A stretch of DNA of 64,000 nucleotides from Astrocystis sublimbata (taxonomy: Eukaryota; Ascomycota; Sordariomycetes; Xylariales; Xylariaceae). The stretch spans positions 744,001 through 808,000 of the forward strand of contig JAJNNY010000006.1 in NCBI GenBank assembly GCA_022453515.1. The letters are read 5' to 3'. The translations under genes and the position numbers were made by a program. Below the pieces are notes generated by a model, which made no database searches, was not told where the DNA came from, and worked only from the letters and a program-made list of their open reading frames with translations. Shown here in pieces: positions 9,603-20,550 of this stretch (its first letter is position 1; each line of letters opens with the position of its first letter).

Positions 9603-12600
9603 ATGCCGCCCAAACCGGCCGCCAGATGGGTTAAGAACCCACGCGATGAATGGGTTCGGGAGGATGGCACTACTTTCCCGGACCATGACTCCGTTGCTCA
9701 CAGATCAGCGTCGTCCTCAAGAGCCTCATCTTCAAAGCGATCATCCTCGAAAGCATCGGCTTCAAGAACATCAAAGCACAAATCGTCATCCTCCTCAAAA
9801 TCAGCGCGTTCCAAGGCATCCTCTTCAAGGACATCACATCACCCCACGCCATCTTCAATGCGCTCGTCGAGTCAGCTCCAAGACCCGTTTGCATCGTCCC
9901 TTGACGATCTAAGTCAAATTGCAGACGATCCAGAGAGTTCACCACTGGAGCTCTACGGAACCATGGACAACAAGATTGTTGGAGTTCGATTCTACAACGG
10001 TATAGTGACACCAGGCGAATCAATTCTATGTATCCGTGAACCCGGCAACCCATATGACAGGAATGCCGTTCGCATCAACAATATCATGGGAAACCAGATT
10101 GGACACCTGTCTCGCCACTTCGCACAAAAGTTGGCGCCGTACATGGACAAGGGTGATCTTGTGCTAGATGGGGTTCTCAATGGGTACAAAGGCGAATTTG
10201 ATTGCCCTATTCGCCTGTACTTCTATGGCACTAGCGACCCGCGTGCTCGTCTTGACCTCGAAGCTAGATTGAAGTCTGACAAACTGCTGAAGGCCACCGA
10301 GCTGAAGAGCACCAGAGCAGAGGCCGAAGCCCAACGGGCACTTGCCCGGGAAGCTAAGAATGGCTCATCCAATCTTGGCTTAGGTACCTCAGACCGTAGT
10401 CAATCGCGTCAAGAGGTAGAGGTGATAGAGATACTCGACGATAGCGAGGCTATAGACTTTCGAGCAGACCCCGGTGCCCTTGATGTGCTAAATATGGATG
10501 AAGCAACACTGTCAGCTATGCCTGCGGCTGCGCAACCTGATGCCATAAAATCCAAGCTTCTCTTCCACCAGCTTCAGGTACGATGCACGTATACTTGAAT
10601 TGAATATTTCTGACATATTATAGGGACTCGCTTGGATGGTGTCCAAAGAAGATCCTCAGTTACCCGCACCCGATTCAAAAGACGTAGTTCAGCTGTGGAA
10701 ACGGGCCGGCAACAACTACCAAAATCTCGCTTCCGGCCACATCACAAACACTCGACCTCGTCTTCTCTCAGGTGGCATTCTCACCGATGAAATGGGCTTG
10801 GGAAAGACTCTTCAGATCATCAGCTTGATCATGACCGACGGCTTCAAAAAAGGTCCCACCTTGATCGTCGCCCCTACCGGCGTATTGAGCAATTGGGAGC
10901 AACAGTTTAAAGAACACGTCAAAGCGGACCAGCTACCTCGTGTCTTCAGATACCATGGCTCATCCAAATTGCACAAATTCACCAAAGCCGACATACTGAA
11001 GTATGATGTCCTCGTCACAAGCTACGGAGTGCTCGCTAGCCAATTCAAGTCAGGGAATTGGACCGCTCTATTCGGCATCAAATGGAACCGCGTGGTACTC
11101 GACGAAGGCCACGTTATCAGGAATTCTAACACAAAAAATGCCCAGGCCGCCTGCAAGTTACAAGCCACATGTCGCTGGATATTGAGCGGAACCCCCTTGT
11201 AAGTGAACAGTGTATTTGGTTTCTTCTCTTGTAGTGCTAACTCCATCTATTGTCAGTGTCAACAATGCAATGGATTTCTGGTCCTCGCTTCTTTTCCTCA
11301 AGATCAGCGGTGGAATTCAAGAAAAGACTATCTTTAGTGCCAGGATTGCTCGTCCACTTGAAGGCATCATCAAAGACAAGAACAATCAAGCAAGACTCAA
11401 AATTCGTGGAGAAGCCCAAGCCCTATTTCAAGCATTAGTCCAGGATCTGTGCCTTCGCCGCAAAAAGGACATGGCCTTCATCAATCTACAAATGCCAGAA
11501 AAGAAAGAATACGTCCATCGAGTTCGTTTCACCAAGCTAGAGCAGATGAGATATGAGGAGATGCTGTGGGTATGCATTAGTTCTCCTCATGTGCCGAAGC
11601 TAACAAGAAATTCAGTGTGGAAGCCCGCGAGATCCTGCAACAATTCATTGCTCGATCTTACAGTGGCGGCAACAAGAAACGCAAACGCGAGAATACTACC
11701 AATGGCGAAAGGGGCGTAGGATTTGCCAACGTGTTGGAGACGCTTCTACGGTTGAGACAAATGTAAATTTCAACCTGCAACCTTGGACTGTGGCTCAGTT
11801 AACAATTCTGTAGCTGCGATCACTGGACTCTGACTGGGTCGCGAGTCAAAGATATTCTGGCAAAGCTTGGAAAAGATGATATCGTGGCACTTACACCAGC
11901 AAATTCTCAGATCTTGCTGGATGCCCTTGCCGAGGCCATTCGGACCAGTGAAGACTGTCCGATCTGTTACGACCCAATCGAGAGTCATGATCCAGTCATC
12001 ACTGCCTGCAAGCATCGTTTCGGCAAAGGCTGTATCATCAATGCGCTCAAGAGGCAAAAACGATGCCCAATGTGCCGCCAAGAGGTGACAACAGACGACT
12101 TGCTTGAGCCCAAAATCGAAGCGGAAGATCTCACTGGCGCAGACGTAGATTCTGATCGCCGCAGTTCTAAAACTGATCAGCTGGAGATACTGGTGGACAA
12201 ACACCTTCGAGACCCTAAATCTAAAATGGTCATCTTCTCTCAATGGACCTCATTCCTCAATATTATCGAAGCTCTACTTGTCGAGAAGAACATCGGTTGT
12301 GTTTGTCTTGAAGGAAAAATGAACATTATGCAAAGAGACGAAGCTGTCCAAAAGCTAAATACTGACTCCGGGACCCGAGTAATGCTGGCAAGCTTACATG
12401 CGGCTGGTGTCGGTGTTAACCTGACAGCAGCTGACACTGTGATTTTAACCGATTGCTGTGGGTACTGCTCATTACAAGTGGACTTTGGGCGATGCTAACG
12501 CTTTCCAGGGTGGGCGCCAGCTATAGAAGACCAAGCCGTCGACCGAGTTCATCGTATTGGCCAAAAGAGACCGGTTACTGTCTACAAGCTCCTTGTAGAA

Positions 12601-12753
12601 GGATCTGTCGAATACCGTGTACTTGACGTCCAGTCCGAGAAACGGAAACTAGTTGCCCTAGCCTTCCAGGATGAAGACATCATCCGCAAGGAGGAAGGGG
12701 CAGTATCTGATATTCGACATCTGCTTTACGGATCCCACGGTAATGATGATTGA
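9603..12753 (+). CDS. HIRAN-SNF2-RING ATPase, Rad5/HLTF-like
   Basis: Predicted 964 aa, nuclear. Exons are 9603-10577, 10624-11198, 11257-11565, 11616-11762, 11814-12457 and 12509-12753. In order: a Ser/Lys-rich N-terminus (residues 35-105); a HIRAN domain (about 115-220; VGVRFYNGIV, GNPYDRNAVRI); an SNF2 N-lobe with Walker A DEMGLGKT (about 380) and a DEGH box (about 485); a C3HC4 RING (about 716-758; CPICYDPI, CKHRFGKGC, CPMC); and a helicase C-lobe ending in VDRVHRIGQKRPVTVYKL. This arrangement is that of Rad5/HLTF fork-remodelling ubiquitin ligases. HIRAN binds 3' DNA ends, and RING with ATPase act in PCNA polyubiquitination and fork reversal. Protein continuity forces two introns (11566 and 12458) to use a GTGGGT donor. 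It lies about 350 bp from the telomere-like element. Confidence 0.92.
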
Positions 12754-14026
12754 AGCTGCTTGCGAGCGAGTTGTGTTGTGTTGTGTGATCATGTTTGTTA
12801 TATGGCTTGGGCGATTTGCTTTTGACAACGATACCTAGATGTGTGTGCTTGCAAAAGCTTGGAACTGCTGTACTGCAACGGGCCTGTTTACTTGCTTGGG
12901 CTACACATTGCGAACAGTGGAGGAGCTAGATCTTGAATGTTTGCTGGACTACAACGATCTTCTCATGGGCCTAAAAGACAGTCTACGATAGGCTATATTA
13001 AAGTGAGTTTTTGCTATACAACGTTTACCTTGCAGACAGAGTGTGCACAGCGGCGCGCTGGACAGATTGCTATGGTATTGAGACCATGCGCGTGACAGGC
13101 AAATGATTTTTAATGTAGAACTTTGGCCAGCGCTGACTTTGTTGCGGCCATGGTCGGCGGCAAGTTCGCGATATTGCAAGACGTCGACGACATGAGATTG
13201 TCGTTCGACCATCGGCGAGTTTGGTAGCTGGCGTGCCATTGGGCGATGACTCACTCACCCAACCCTCGTATTGAGTGCGGTGGTTTCTCACGGCGCTCTG
13301 AACTCGCCGCTCGCGATTGATTGAAATTGCAAGGCATGCATAACAAGCGCAGGAGAGGCGTAGCATCGCGGCCCTAGCTCAGGTGTAGAACTTGTCGAAC
13401 AACTTGGAATCACTCTGTCAGACTCGCATCTCGTGTTCTGTGGCCGTAGCGGCCCTTCGGTCGCATTCAGGCGTCTGAGCGCGATTAGCGCGCTGTCCGA
13501 GCCAGAATGCAACTAGGCACCATCGTCTTAAAGCAGCATCACGGGAGGGTTTTTCGGCGGTGTGACGAGAATCGAAGAGAACTTGTGCTCCTCATCTGTG
13601 CCCCGAAAAGTCATGGGTAGTTGATGTTGTAATCTCGCAGCAGAGGTTGCATAGCATTGGGCTGCCGATTAATCAACCAAGACGACAGGGCCGAATGCCA
13701 GGCAGAGCCAAGCTAGGCAATTAAAGGGTGGTCCAACAGGCAGACGGGCAGGCAGGCGACAACCCCTGTTGGATAATAATGGGAAGACTGGTTCGAGCAT
13801 GGGCCATCAGGAGAGCTTCATTCCACGAGTTTGGCGACGCGATGATGAGAGTCGCTCGAGTATAAAGATGTTGCTCCATCCCGCGTCGTTGGGATGAGGG
13901 AGACATCGACAGGCTCAACCATCCACACCTTGGCATCGCTGCACCTCAGTCCTTCTCTCCGCCGAGCAGCTTCACCCGAGCTTATTGCCTCTTTATTTCC
14001 CACGACCGTCTTTCCCAAGAATCAAC
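12754..14026. other. Intergenic region with LysM-gene promoter
   Basis: About 1.3 kb. No supportable gene is visible; open frames on the minus strand here lack recognisable features. The right end carries the TATA box and leader of the LysM gene. Confidence 0.5.
13861..13866 (+). promoter_or_regulatory. TATA box of LysM gene
   Basis: TATAAA in the context CTCGAGTATAAAGATG, about 160 bp before the start codon at 14027. It is followed by a C/T-rich leader that plausibly holds the transcription start. Position and match are visible; function is inferred. Confidence 0.5.
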
Positions 14027-14739
14027 ATGCTCGCTCAAGCTGTGCTCCCCGTGGTGGCATTCGCCGCTCAAGCCTTCGCTGCTCCTGCTGCTGGGGGCCA
14101 AGAGTTGGTCGCTAGACAGGGCTACAGCGAGGATTGTAAGTGAAGCTCTCAGTCTTCATATTGGTGATTGACAGGAAACTGATTGTGTATACCCGGCTAG
14201 GCACTGCCACTTACACTGTCCGATCTGGGGACAGCTGCAACAAGATCCGTGACCACTTCGGCGACACCTTCACTCTGGCTGAATTGTAAGTCTTCGATCA
14301 TAACTACATGCTCAAAGGGGTGATTGGAACTTGTACTGACACTATCAATAGCTATTCCTGGAACCCCGAAGTCAACGTTCGTCTCCCCCAAAAGAGCGTT
14401 CCTGTCATCGTAGACATGCATAGAGCATTCATCAGCTAACTGTCTCCCTCTTAGTCGTTCTGCAGCAACTTGTACCCCGGCGAGATCGTCTGCATTGGCC
14501 AGGGCGACAACGGCGGGGCACCACCGGCTTGCCCCGTGCCTGTCAAGACTGGCATAATCAGCAACTGTGACAGCTGCTACAAGGTCAAGTCAGGCGACTC
14601 GTGCGCTGGCATCTTCACTGGCAAGAACATCACCCGAGCCGAGTTCCTTGCGTGGAACCCGGACCTCGACTCGGGATGCACCAACCTGGAGATCGGCTAC
14701 AACTACTGCGTCGGTGTCTCCGATACTCTCACTAGCTAA
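14027..14739 (+). CDS. Secreted protein with two LysM domains
   Basis: Exons are 14027-14135, 14201-14285, 14352-14376 and 14455-14739, giving 167 aa. The N-terminus (MLAQAVLPVVAFAAQAFAAP) is a signal peptide. LysM 1 (about residues 38-90) reads YTVRSGDSCNKI, YSWNPEVN, CSNLYPGEIVCIG. LysM 2 (about 113-160) reads YKVKSGDSCAGI, FLAWNPDL, LEIGYNYCVG. LysM modules bind chitin oligomers. In fungal LysM effectors, two domains can shield hyphae from plant chitinases or sequester chitin fragments; saprotrophs also carry such proteins. Cysteines are numerous and paired, as in secreted LysM proteins. The last intron starts with GTTCGT, a weak donor, but the joined sequence VN-SFCSNL fits the LysM pattern. 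No catalytic domain is attached. Confidence 0.88.
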
Positions 14740-15947
14740 AGGACGGTCGGGTCTGGGGGCCAGTGTGGGGTTGTAGGGCTACGCGAGATTAATAATGAGG
14801 TGCATATTATTACGACGTATGATAATGGATATGCCATTAAGCTTGGAGGTATAACAATCAATGGGCAATGCCATGTCTACCGTAATCTACTTTATACATA
14901 TGCGACACAGATCTTGCTCAATAATTTTAATTAGCAATCAAGTAAGACCGGATTCACATGTGGCTAATGTCAACAAGATGAGAATATCATCATTATAGCT
15001 ACAATTTAAAATTAATTAACTTTTCATAGAACTATTCACGAACTGAGTTTGAGCTACAAGTGTGAAGATGGGTGCTAAACTTTAGAAGTGTCCTCCGCCA
15101 CGGCTCACCAGCGCCCACGGGTATAATTATATGAATGCACGTACATGATATTGACTCGCTCGCAACGATGGATTCCCGCAGTTGATGGAAAAGACGTGCA
15201 TTCCATTGTACAAAGCTTCCGATCTCCATGTACAAATTGCAGGCCCCCAGAATATGAGTTGGCAAAGGCCTCTGTCGCTGCAACGATCAGAATGCTTGCT
15301 GTAAGGCAATTGTATAAGGGCAGGCCATTCTCCTAAATATGGCATGGCCGAGGCACAATTTAATAACTATAACCTACCTATTGAGGCCCGTATATATGCC
15401 TTACCACAACCTCTTCAAGAGCGTAAGATGAGTACTGTCGAAGTAGTTCCAACCTTCGACGCAGCAATGTTGATGCATTCGGTTTCGCGTTGAATCGCGT
15501 TGCGCTTTTCGTTTACGGTTTCGCCAGTTCAACATATGAGAAAATTCACGTCCGTTCATTCGGTAGATATTGATCTATTCGTTCTGATTCACTCTATCTT
15601 CATATTTTGGGGGAAATCAATTCAGCATTTGTTGTATGAGATGACGGTATTGTATTGGTGAGGGGTTTGTACAGGGGTTTTATGGAGCTACTGCTGTTGC
15701 CTTTAAAGGAAGGATCAGTGCATAGGCCCCTCTCACATGGAGGTTAATAGCGCCCAACTCTATTTAGACGCCCGGTTATTGGTCTACATATGATCCCAGG
15801 CAATGCTTTATGGGATGTAGAAAGAATCATTGTTGTGCAGTTTGGGGAAAACATGAGCTTAGATCAGCCGCGTGATTGTAAATCCCACTTGATGTTTCTT
15901 TCCGGTGTGATCGTGACATTCTACTTTTTGCGCACTCTTGACTAAGT
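14740..15947. other. AT-rich intergenic region
   Basis: About 1.2 kb, visibly richer in A/T than the gene blocks, especially 14780-15020 and 15350-15660. No gene, repeat array or RNA recognised. Confidence 0.5.
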
Positions 15948-16561
15948 ATGGATCAGCGAAAAATAATCATGCAGCAGTATATCGATGACCTATGAGAGGT
16001 GCTCGTACAACAGAATGTGCAGTTACGGCAGATTAGAACACAGAAAGGGATTCCGATTAGCTTCTGCTGGTGGACTTCAGACTGCGTACAACCGTCTGAG
16101 GCACGCTCGCAGCCGACTCGACGGCACGACCGGCCTCCGGAAGCACTTAACTTGCAGTCCGGGGATCGATTTTCTGCAGATCTATGTGATGAAAGAGAAC
16201 GATCTTTGGCGATTCTTCAAAGTGTTTGCCGTAAGTGTATCCCTACTAGTTCCCCCCAACCCTCTCTTCATCACAGTAATCATGTCCTAACTCGAAACCA
16301 GTCACCGCTTTCATGATAACGCATCCTGATTATCAACACCAGAGCTTAGGATCTCTACTTATCCAACACCTTTGTGAAGGGTTCGACAAAGCACACCGGT
16401 TTGCATAGGTACTAGCTATCCCAGCTAACGTTCGGCTGTATACGAAATTCCGGTTTCAGACAATTGGTGTTGTTCCTACCCGGGAAGGTCAAATCACAAG
16501 CATGGTTGTGGCGGCCGAGAGATGCCCAAAAACCTCCGTGTCTGCGGCTAGCTGCAGTTGA
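15948..16561 (+). pseudogene. Decayed GNAT-family N-acetyltransferase
   Basis: A broken acetyltransferase can be read here. A frame starts at ATG 15948 (MDQRKIIMQQYIDDL), hits TGA at 15993-15995, then continues to 16230. An intron 16231-16301 follows (GTAAGTG donor, CCTAAC branch, ACCAG acceptor). The second exon reads TAFMITHPDYQHQSLGSLLI, the GNAT motif-A region that binds acetyl-CoA. It has Ser in place of the first Gly of the usual Q/RxxGxG/A. It stops at TAG 16406-16408, then resumes in the same frame with NVRLYTKFRFQTIG and VVPTREGQITSM, the normal GNAT C-terminus (usually FGF, here FRF). No GT-AG intron of plausible size removes the TAG. The substrate is unknown and the N-terminal third is not convincing. 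The intron and motif order argue against chance. Confidence 0.75.
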
Positions 16562-17316
16562 AGCAGCCAATCTTTGATCTCCTTAAGATGACGGATTTCG
16601 TTTGTAGAGATTTCAGCAAGCCATTGACAACTTGCGCACGGGGCCAAGACTTGAGTAATAGTCCATGACTAGCTAATCATCTCCATTTGTTCCTTTTACT
16701 AGCTGCTCAGACACATAGCTAGATGGCTTCTAGTATATACATAAGATGTCCTCCAGTGGCGCGGAATACAAAACTTCATCCGTCTATTGCAAGACAGGTT
16801 CCAACTCAACCTTCGGCTTTGGTCATAACCACTTCTCCAAAAGAGGAGAATCCATCGAGGATTTTTCATTCGGGGATTTGTATGTAATATTGAGATCGTT
16901 GAATATGCCAAATTTGAGCTTCTGAGATACATAGATGAATGATTCAATGTGTGCTCCGAGGTGCGAAGACTTGGGAATGCGAGGTACTGATTGCGCGAAT
17001 CATGATAAACAAGGGGGGCTACCCGCTGAATCCTCATCAGCATACTCGTCGCGTTTCGGTTCCAATTGGCGCCAGCAAATGTTGGGGGCTATGCATGATC
17101 GATTGGTCAAGAATGACTGGGGTATGGCGGCCTCACGTTAGACGGCAATGCTGGGTCGTATCTGAAGATGACCTGTGGTTCTTCCCCTCTCTCCGTGACC
17201 TTCACCATTTCTGAGTCGGAATCATCCAAATGTTTGAATAAGTGGTTATCATACCGAAGCAACCTTGATGACCCGTGAACATACAGAAGAACCAAGCCCA
17301 AGCCTAGCCACCGGAG
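16562..17316. other. Intergenic region
   Basis: About 750 bp between the GNAT relic and the next gene. No supportable gene; one minus-strand frame of 114 codons (16699-17043) has no recognisable features. Confidence 0.45.
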
Positions 17317-18467
17317 ATGCCAGGATTGATCCAAGAACCGATCGCTGGCTGCATCAAATGGCTACCTCGCAAGGAGAACCTCGAACCGGCCGACCCGAAC
17401 ATCGAAGAAGGTTGTTGTAATCACCCTGTGGTCATTCTTTCCAAGCGTCCGCAGGACGAAAGAGTGCAGTTTCTTGTGGTAAGTTCTGCTCAGAAGTCTT
17501 TACTGGAGTGGTCAGTGTAATTCGACTCACGACTCTTGAGCAAACGCAGATCACATCACTGGGCGGCGATGATCTCGTAGCTAAGTTCCCGACTCAAAGG
17601 GGCGCAAGGCATAGCCATCTTCCAATCGCACCCTGCGATACCCACCCAGACAATGGGATCTTGCTGGTACTCAAGTACCCGACGGACAAGATGAGAAAGA
17701 AGTCGTACGTGAAGACGAAGCAGAGGCGTAGCATTCTTCTGCGTTCGCTAGAACCCTACAACCGCCGGGGCCCCGAAATCTTCCTATCAACGAAGTCGTA
17801 TCAGGTCCTTGTCAAACATGCGGGTTTCGTTGAGCCACAAGAGGCACCAGTACTTTATGGATTGTCGACAGGGCGCACTTTCCAAAGCGCTGTACGCAGC
17901 CCAAGCCACGAACATACAATTGATATCGGGCGAATCGGCAGCGTGGACCCATATGGATTCACGACACGCGATTACTTCGGGACAGCTGCTCAAGTTTCCT
18001 ATTACACACAGCCTCCTCTTACGTCCCCTGCTATAGGCAACTATACTAGTCGACCTCTCCCAAGTACTAATTCCATAAGTGCTGTGCGGCAGCCACTACT
18101 TGCCAACCGTGAGGTGTATCGTCCGTCCTCCTACGAAAGCTACACGTCACTACCAACTACTCATCCGATTTCGCCAGCCGGAGGAAGTGATCCATCGGGA
18201 GCTTGGAAGATCATCAAAGTACTCTTCTACATCTTCTTGGCTTTGGTCGCATCGTATGGGCTGTATCGTGCTGGGCACTGGGCTGTAGTCTCCGGTAGCC
18301 GCGCTCTCAGCTCGATTAAAACCTCTCCCATATCAGTTTGTCAGGGGGGAGCGGAGGGTCTTTGGGAATCGATTCTGCAAATGACTGGAATCAAGAAGCA
18401 GGAAGTCTCGAATGTGTCGGCTCGAAGTTTTACAGACAACTTTCGTCTTGAACTGAACGTGTTCTAG
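17317..18467 (+). CDS. Uncharacterised fungal protein with C-terminal TM segment
   Basis: Two exons, 17317-17478 and 17550-18467, give 359 aa; the intron has a GTAAGT donor and ACGCAG acceptor. The N-terminal part (GCCNHPVVILSKR, ITSLGGDDLVAKFPTQR, LPIAPCDTHPDNGILL, LSTKSYQVLVKHAGF) matches a common fungal family of unknown function that I know only as unnamed proteins. A proline/serine/tyrosine-rich middle (about 190-265) precedes a hydrophobic segment, IIKVLFYIFLALVASYGLY. The C-terminal 70 residues are polar. The N-terminal module probably faces the cytosol because there is no signal peptide. Membrane location is inferred from the single TM segment. Role unknown. Confidence 0.78.
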
Positions 18468-20025
18468 GGGATTGCGTGCAGATTCACGGGATAATGTGAT
18501 TCGACACCAACTGGAATGGTAAATGGCTTTTGTAGCGACTTCCTCGGAACGACAATCTGCTTGAAACTAATTGGGTATAAGTTTCGGTGTGTGTGTGTGG
18601 GCCCAACTTGTCAAGATTGATTTTCCGCAAACGCCCATAGGGCATGTGATTACATGTAACATATTTGAACTCTTAGTCTGATGAAGACTATTTTCAAACA
18701 ATCAAAATACTGTGACGAGCATATATGCACTTGCCAGTATCTCCAAGCTGAGGTGAGTGGCCTGCCTATTGGAAGCTCCAATTTGGAACTTCTAATAGAG
18801 AACCGACAACAACATTCCAGACTAAATGTAGCTATCGGGGGAAGCTTCATGCCTTCAACTTTGGTTGTTGAACCTTGATTGCTTTCAGCTGATGATGTAG
18901 TCGTCACCCAACATCCCGTTGTTACATCCCTCCTCGTTGATCTCAGGGACCAACATCAAATGACCACTGATTGATCACATTGATAAAGGAGACACATTAG
19001 TGATGAACGATACAGTGTGGGCTCCATAATCCCACTGCCCACCAACCCCGCGCCGATCTCCCGCCAAAGAGATCGGAAGCGCGCGGAAAAGCGGCTGCGA
19101 ACAGAGAGCGCCATTGGTGAAGTTACACTCGGTTTCCATTTTAAGCACAAAGGGCTTGAATGCGACGCTGCGGTTGGTCAGAATCTCTGTCTAGCATCCC
19201 TTACGTTCGCCAACGGACAAGATTGGACTTAGGCTGTGGCTGTACGCTAATATTGGATGCGTTGCATACCCCAATGCCACTTACACTCGGTACGGTACTT
19301 ACTTGGACAACACCATGCTGAGGCGTGCACCTTGCAGTCCCATCAGGCTGGGTGCAGTCTTCAAGCTTCCAATGTCCGCGTCCCGCATGTAAGCATTGGG
19401 GCGTAAGATAGGGAGCTATAGAAGCACCGAACAGTGGCCCTCCCTTTGTTGACATTGCACTGCGCCCTCAATGAGTGGCATGGTTCCTCGGATGTTAATG
19501 TTTCCCGTCGTCCAAGACAATGTCCCGGTCTTGGTATGTCCGTCTGCGCTGATATGTTGGTCGATGCAAATCGCTGCCACAACAAGGCTGCGCAGAGAGC
19601 TTTCCTTTCTGTCATACAAACGCATCATTACTGACTTGCAAACGAGCGCACTGGTTCTATTTCAGCTTCGGCCCAAGTCTTTCCGAGCACACCAATGCGT
19701 TTGTCTCCTGGCATGTCGCCTTTGTCGTAGACAAACAAACATGACGAGTAGTATGCACTGCCTCTCAAAGGCGAGGAAGCCGTGGTTGTACTGTCAATCC
19801 GAGTATCATGACCGTGCTTGGAGGGATATAAAAGGCTTGGTCCCGAAGCCTCAAGTTCATCTCAAATCATCACCGCAGCATTCGATTTCATCCACAGCTC
19901 TAATCTCTATTGCTTTGAATATCTCCTTGGTCAATCTCATTGATAAGATTCATATCTCTCTTACTCATTTGATCATTTCACCTCCTTCAAAACCTCAATA
20001 ACAACAACAACAAATCACATTCAAA
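18468..20025. other. Intergenic region and promoter of the small secreted protein gene
   Basis: About 1.5 kb. It contains a short (GT)n run near 18586-18597 and no supportable gene. The last 200 bp before the ATG hold a TATA box and a C/T/A-rich leader with repeated CAACAA just upstream of the start, as in highly expressed fungal genes. Confidence 0.5.
19826..19833 (+). promoter_or_regulatory. TATA box of small secreted protein gene
   Basis: ATATAAAA within GAGGGATATAAAAGGCTTGG, about 200 bp before the start codon at 20026. A leader of repeated TCAAATC/TCATT-type sequence follows. The box is a strong consensus match; use as the core promoter is inferred. Confidence 0.6.
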
Positions 20026-20550
20026 ATGCAGTTCTCCATCACCGCCATCCTTCCCATCGTCGCCACCTTCTTCGCTCTCGCCCAAGGTGCGCCCGCAGTC
20101 ATCGACGCCCGAGCCACCAACAAGCAGTTGGCCGACGCCCAGAACGGATGGGCCGCAGACACCAGCAAAGTGTCCCAGTTCCTGTCTGCTGTCCCAACCC
20201 TTCACGGGGCCCAGCTCCAGGCCGCCGCCAAGGTTGCCCTCGCCGCTGAGAAGAACGAGCTGGTGCACAAGAAGGTTCTCGATGGTGCCTTCGGCTCCGA
20301 CAAGCGCATCGTCGGCGCCAACAACGTTCTCGTCAACAAGGGCACTTTCCAATCTGTTGTAGATGCCCTGGCCGTCTTCTCCACCCGCGGCGCCAAGATG
20401 TCCCAGGCCGATATCAACGCTCTGCTCAGGAAGACAAACACCGTCCGATGTGGCCAGGTCCTGCCTGCTATCGACACCTACTTCCGAGTCACCGGAGAGA
20501 AGCTGAAGAGCGGTCTCTTCTCGCTGGCCAACCGCCCCAACAACTGCTAG
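20026..20550 (+). CDS. Small secreted protein, effector-like
   Basis: A single exon of 174 aa. Residues 1-21 (MQFSITAILPIVATFFALAQ plus G) form a signal peptide. The mature part is largely helical (NKQLADAQNGWAADTSKVSQ, DINALLRKTN) and has only two cysteines, in VRCGQVLP and at the C-terminus (NNC), likely forming one disulfide. Similar small secreted proteins are widespread in Sordariomycetes, without a known biochemical role. A strong TATA box, a CAACAACAA leader and heavy use of C-ending codons (GCC, ATC, AAC, CTC) suggest high expression. Its stop is followed by AT-rich DNA. Calling it an effector is inference from size and secretion only. Confidence 0.82.
   Translation: MQFSITAILPIVATFFALAQGAPAVIDARATNKQLADAQNGWAADTSKVSQFLSAVPTLHGAQLQAAAKVALAAEKNELVHKKVLDGAFGSDKRIVGANNVLVNKGTFQSVVDALAVFSTRGAKMSQADINALLRKTNTVRCGQVLPAIDTYFRVTGEKLKSGLFSLANRPNNC

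Noticed and set aside
16498..16680. Minus-strand amphipathic frame opposite the GNAT relic (LKEIKDWLLQLQL)
   Set aside because: Antisense to and overlapping the GNAT C-terminus, no family match, likely chance.
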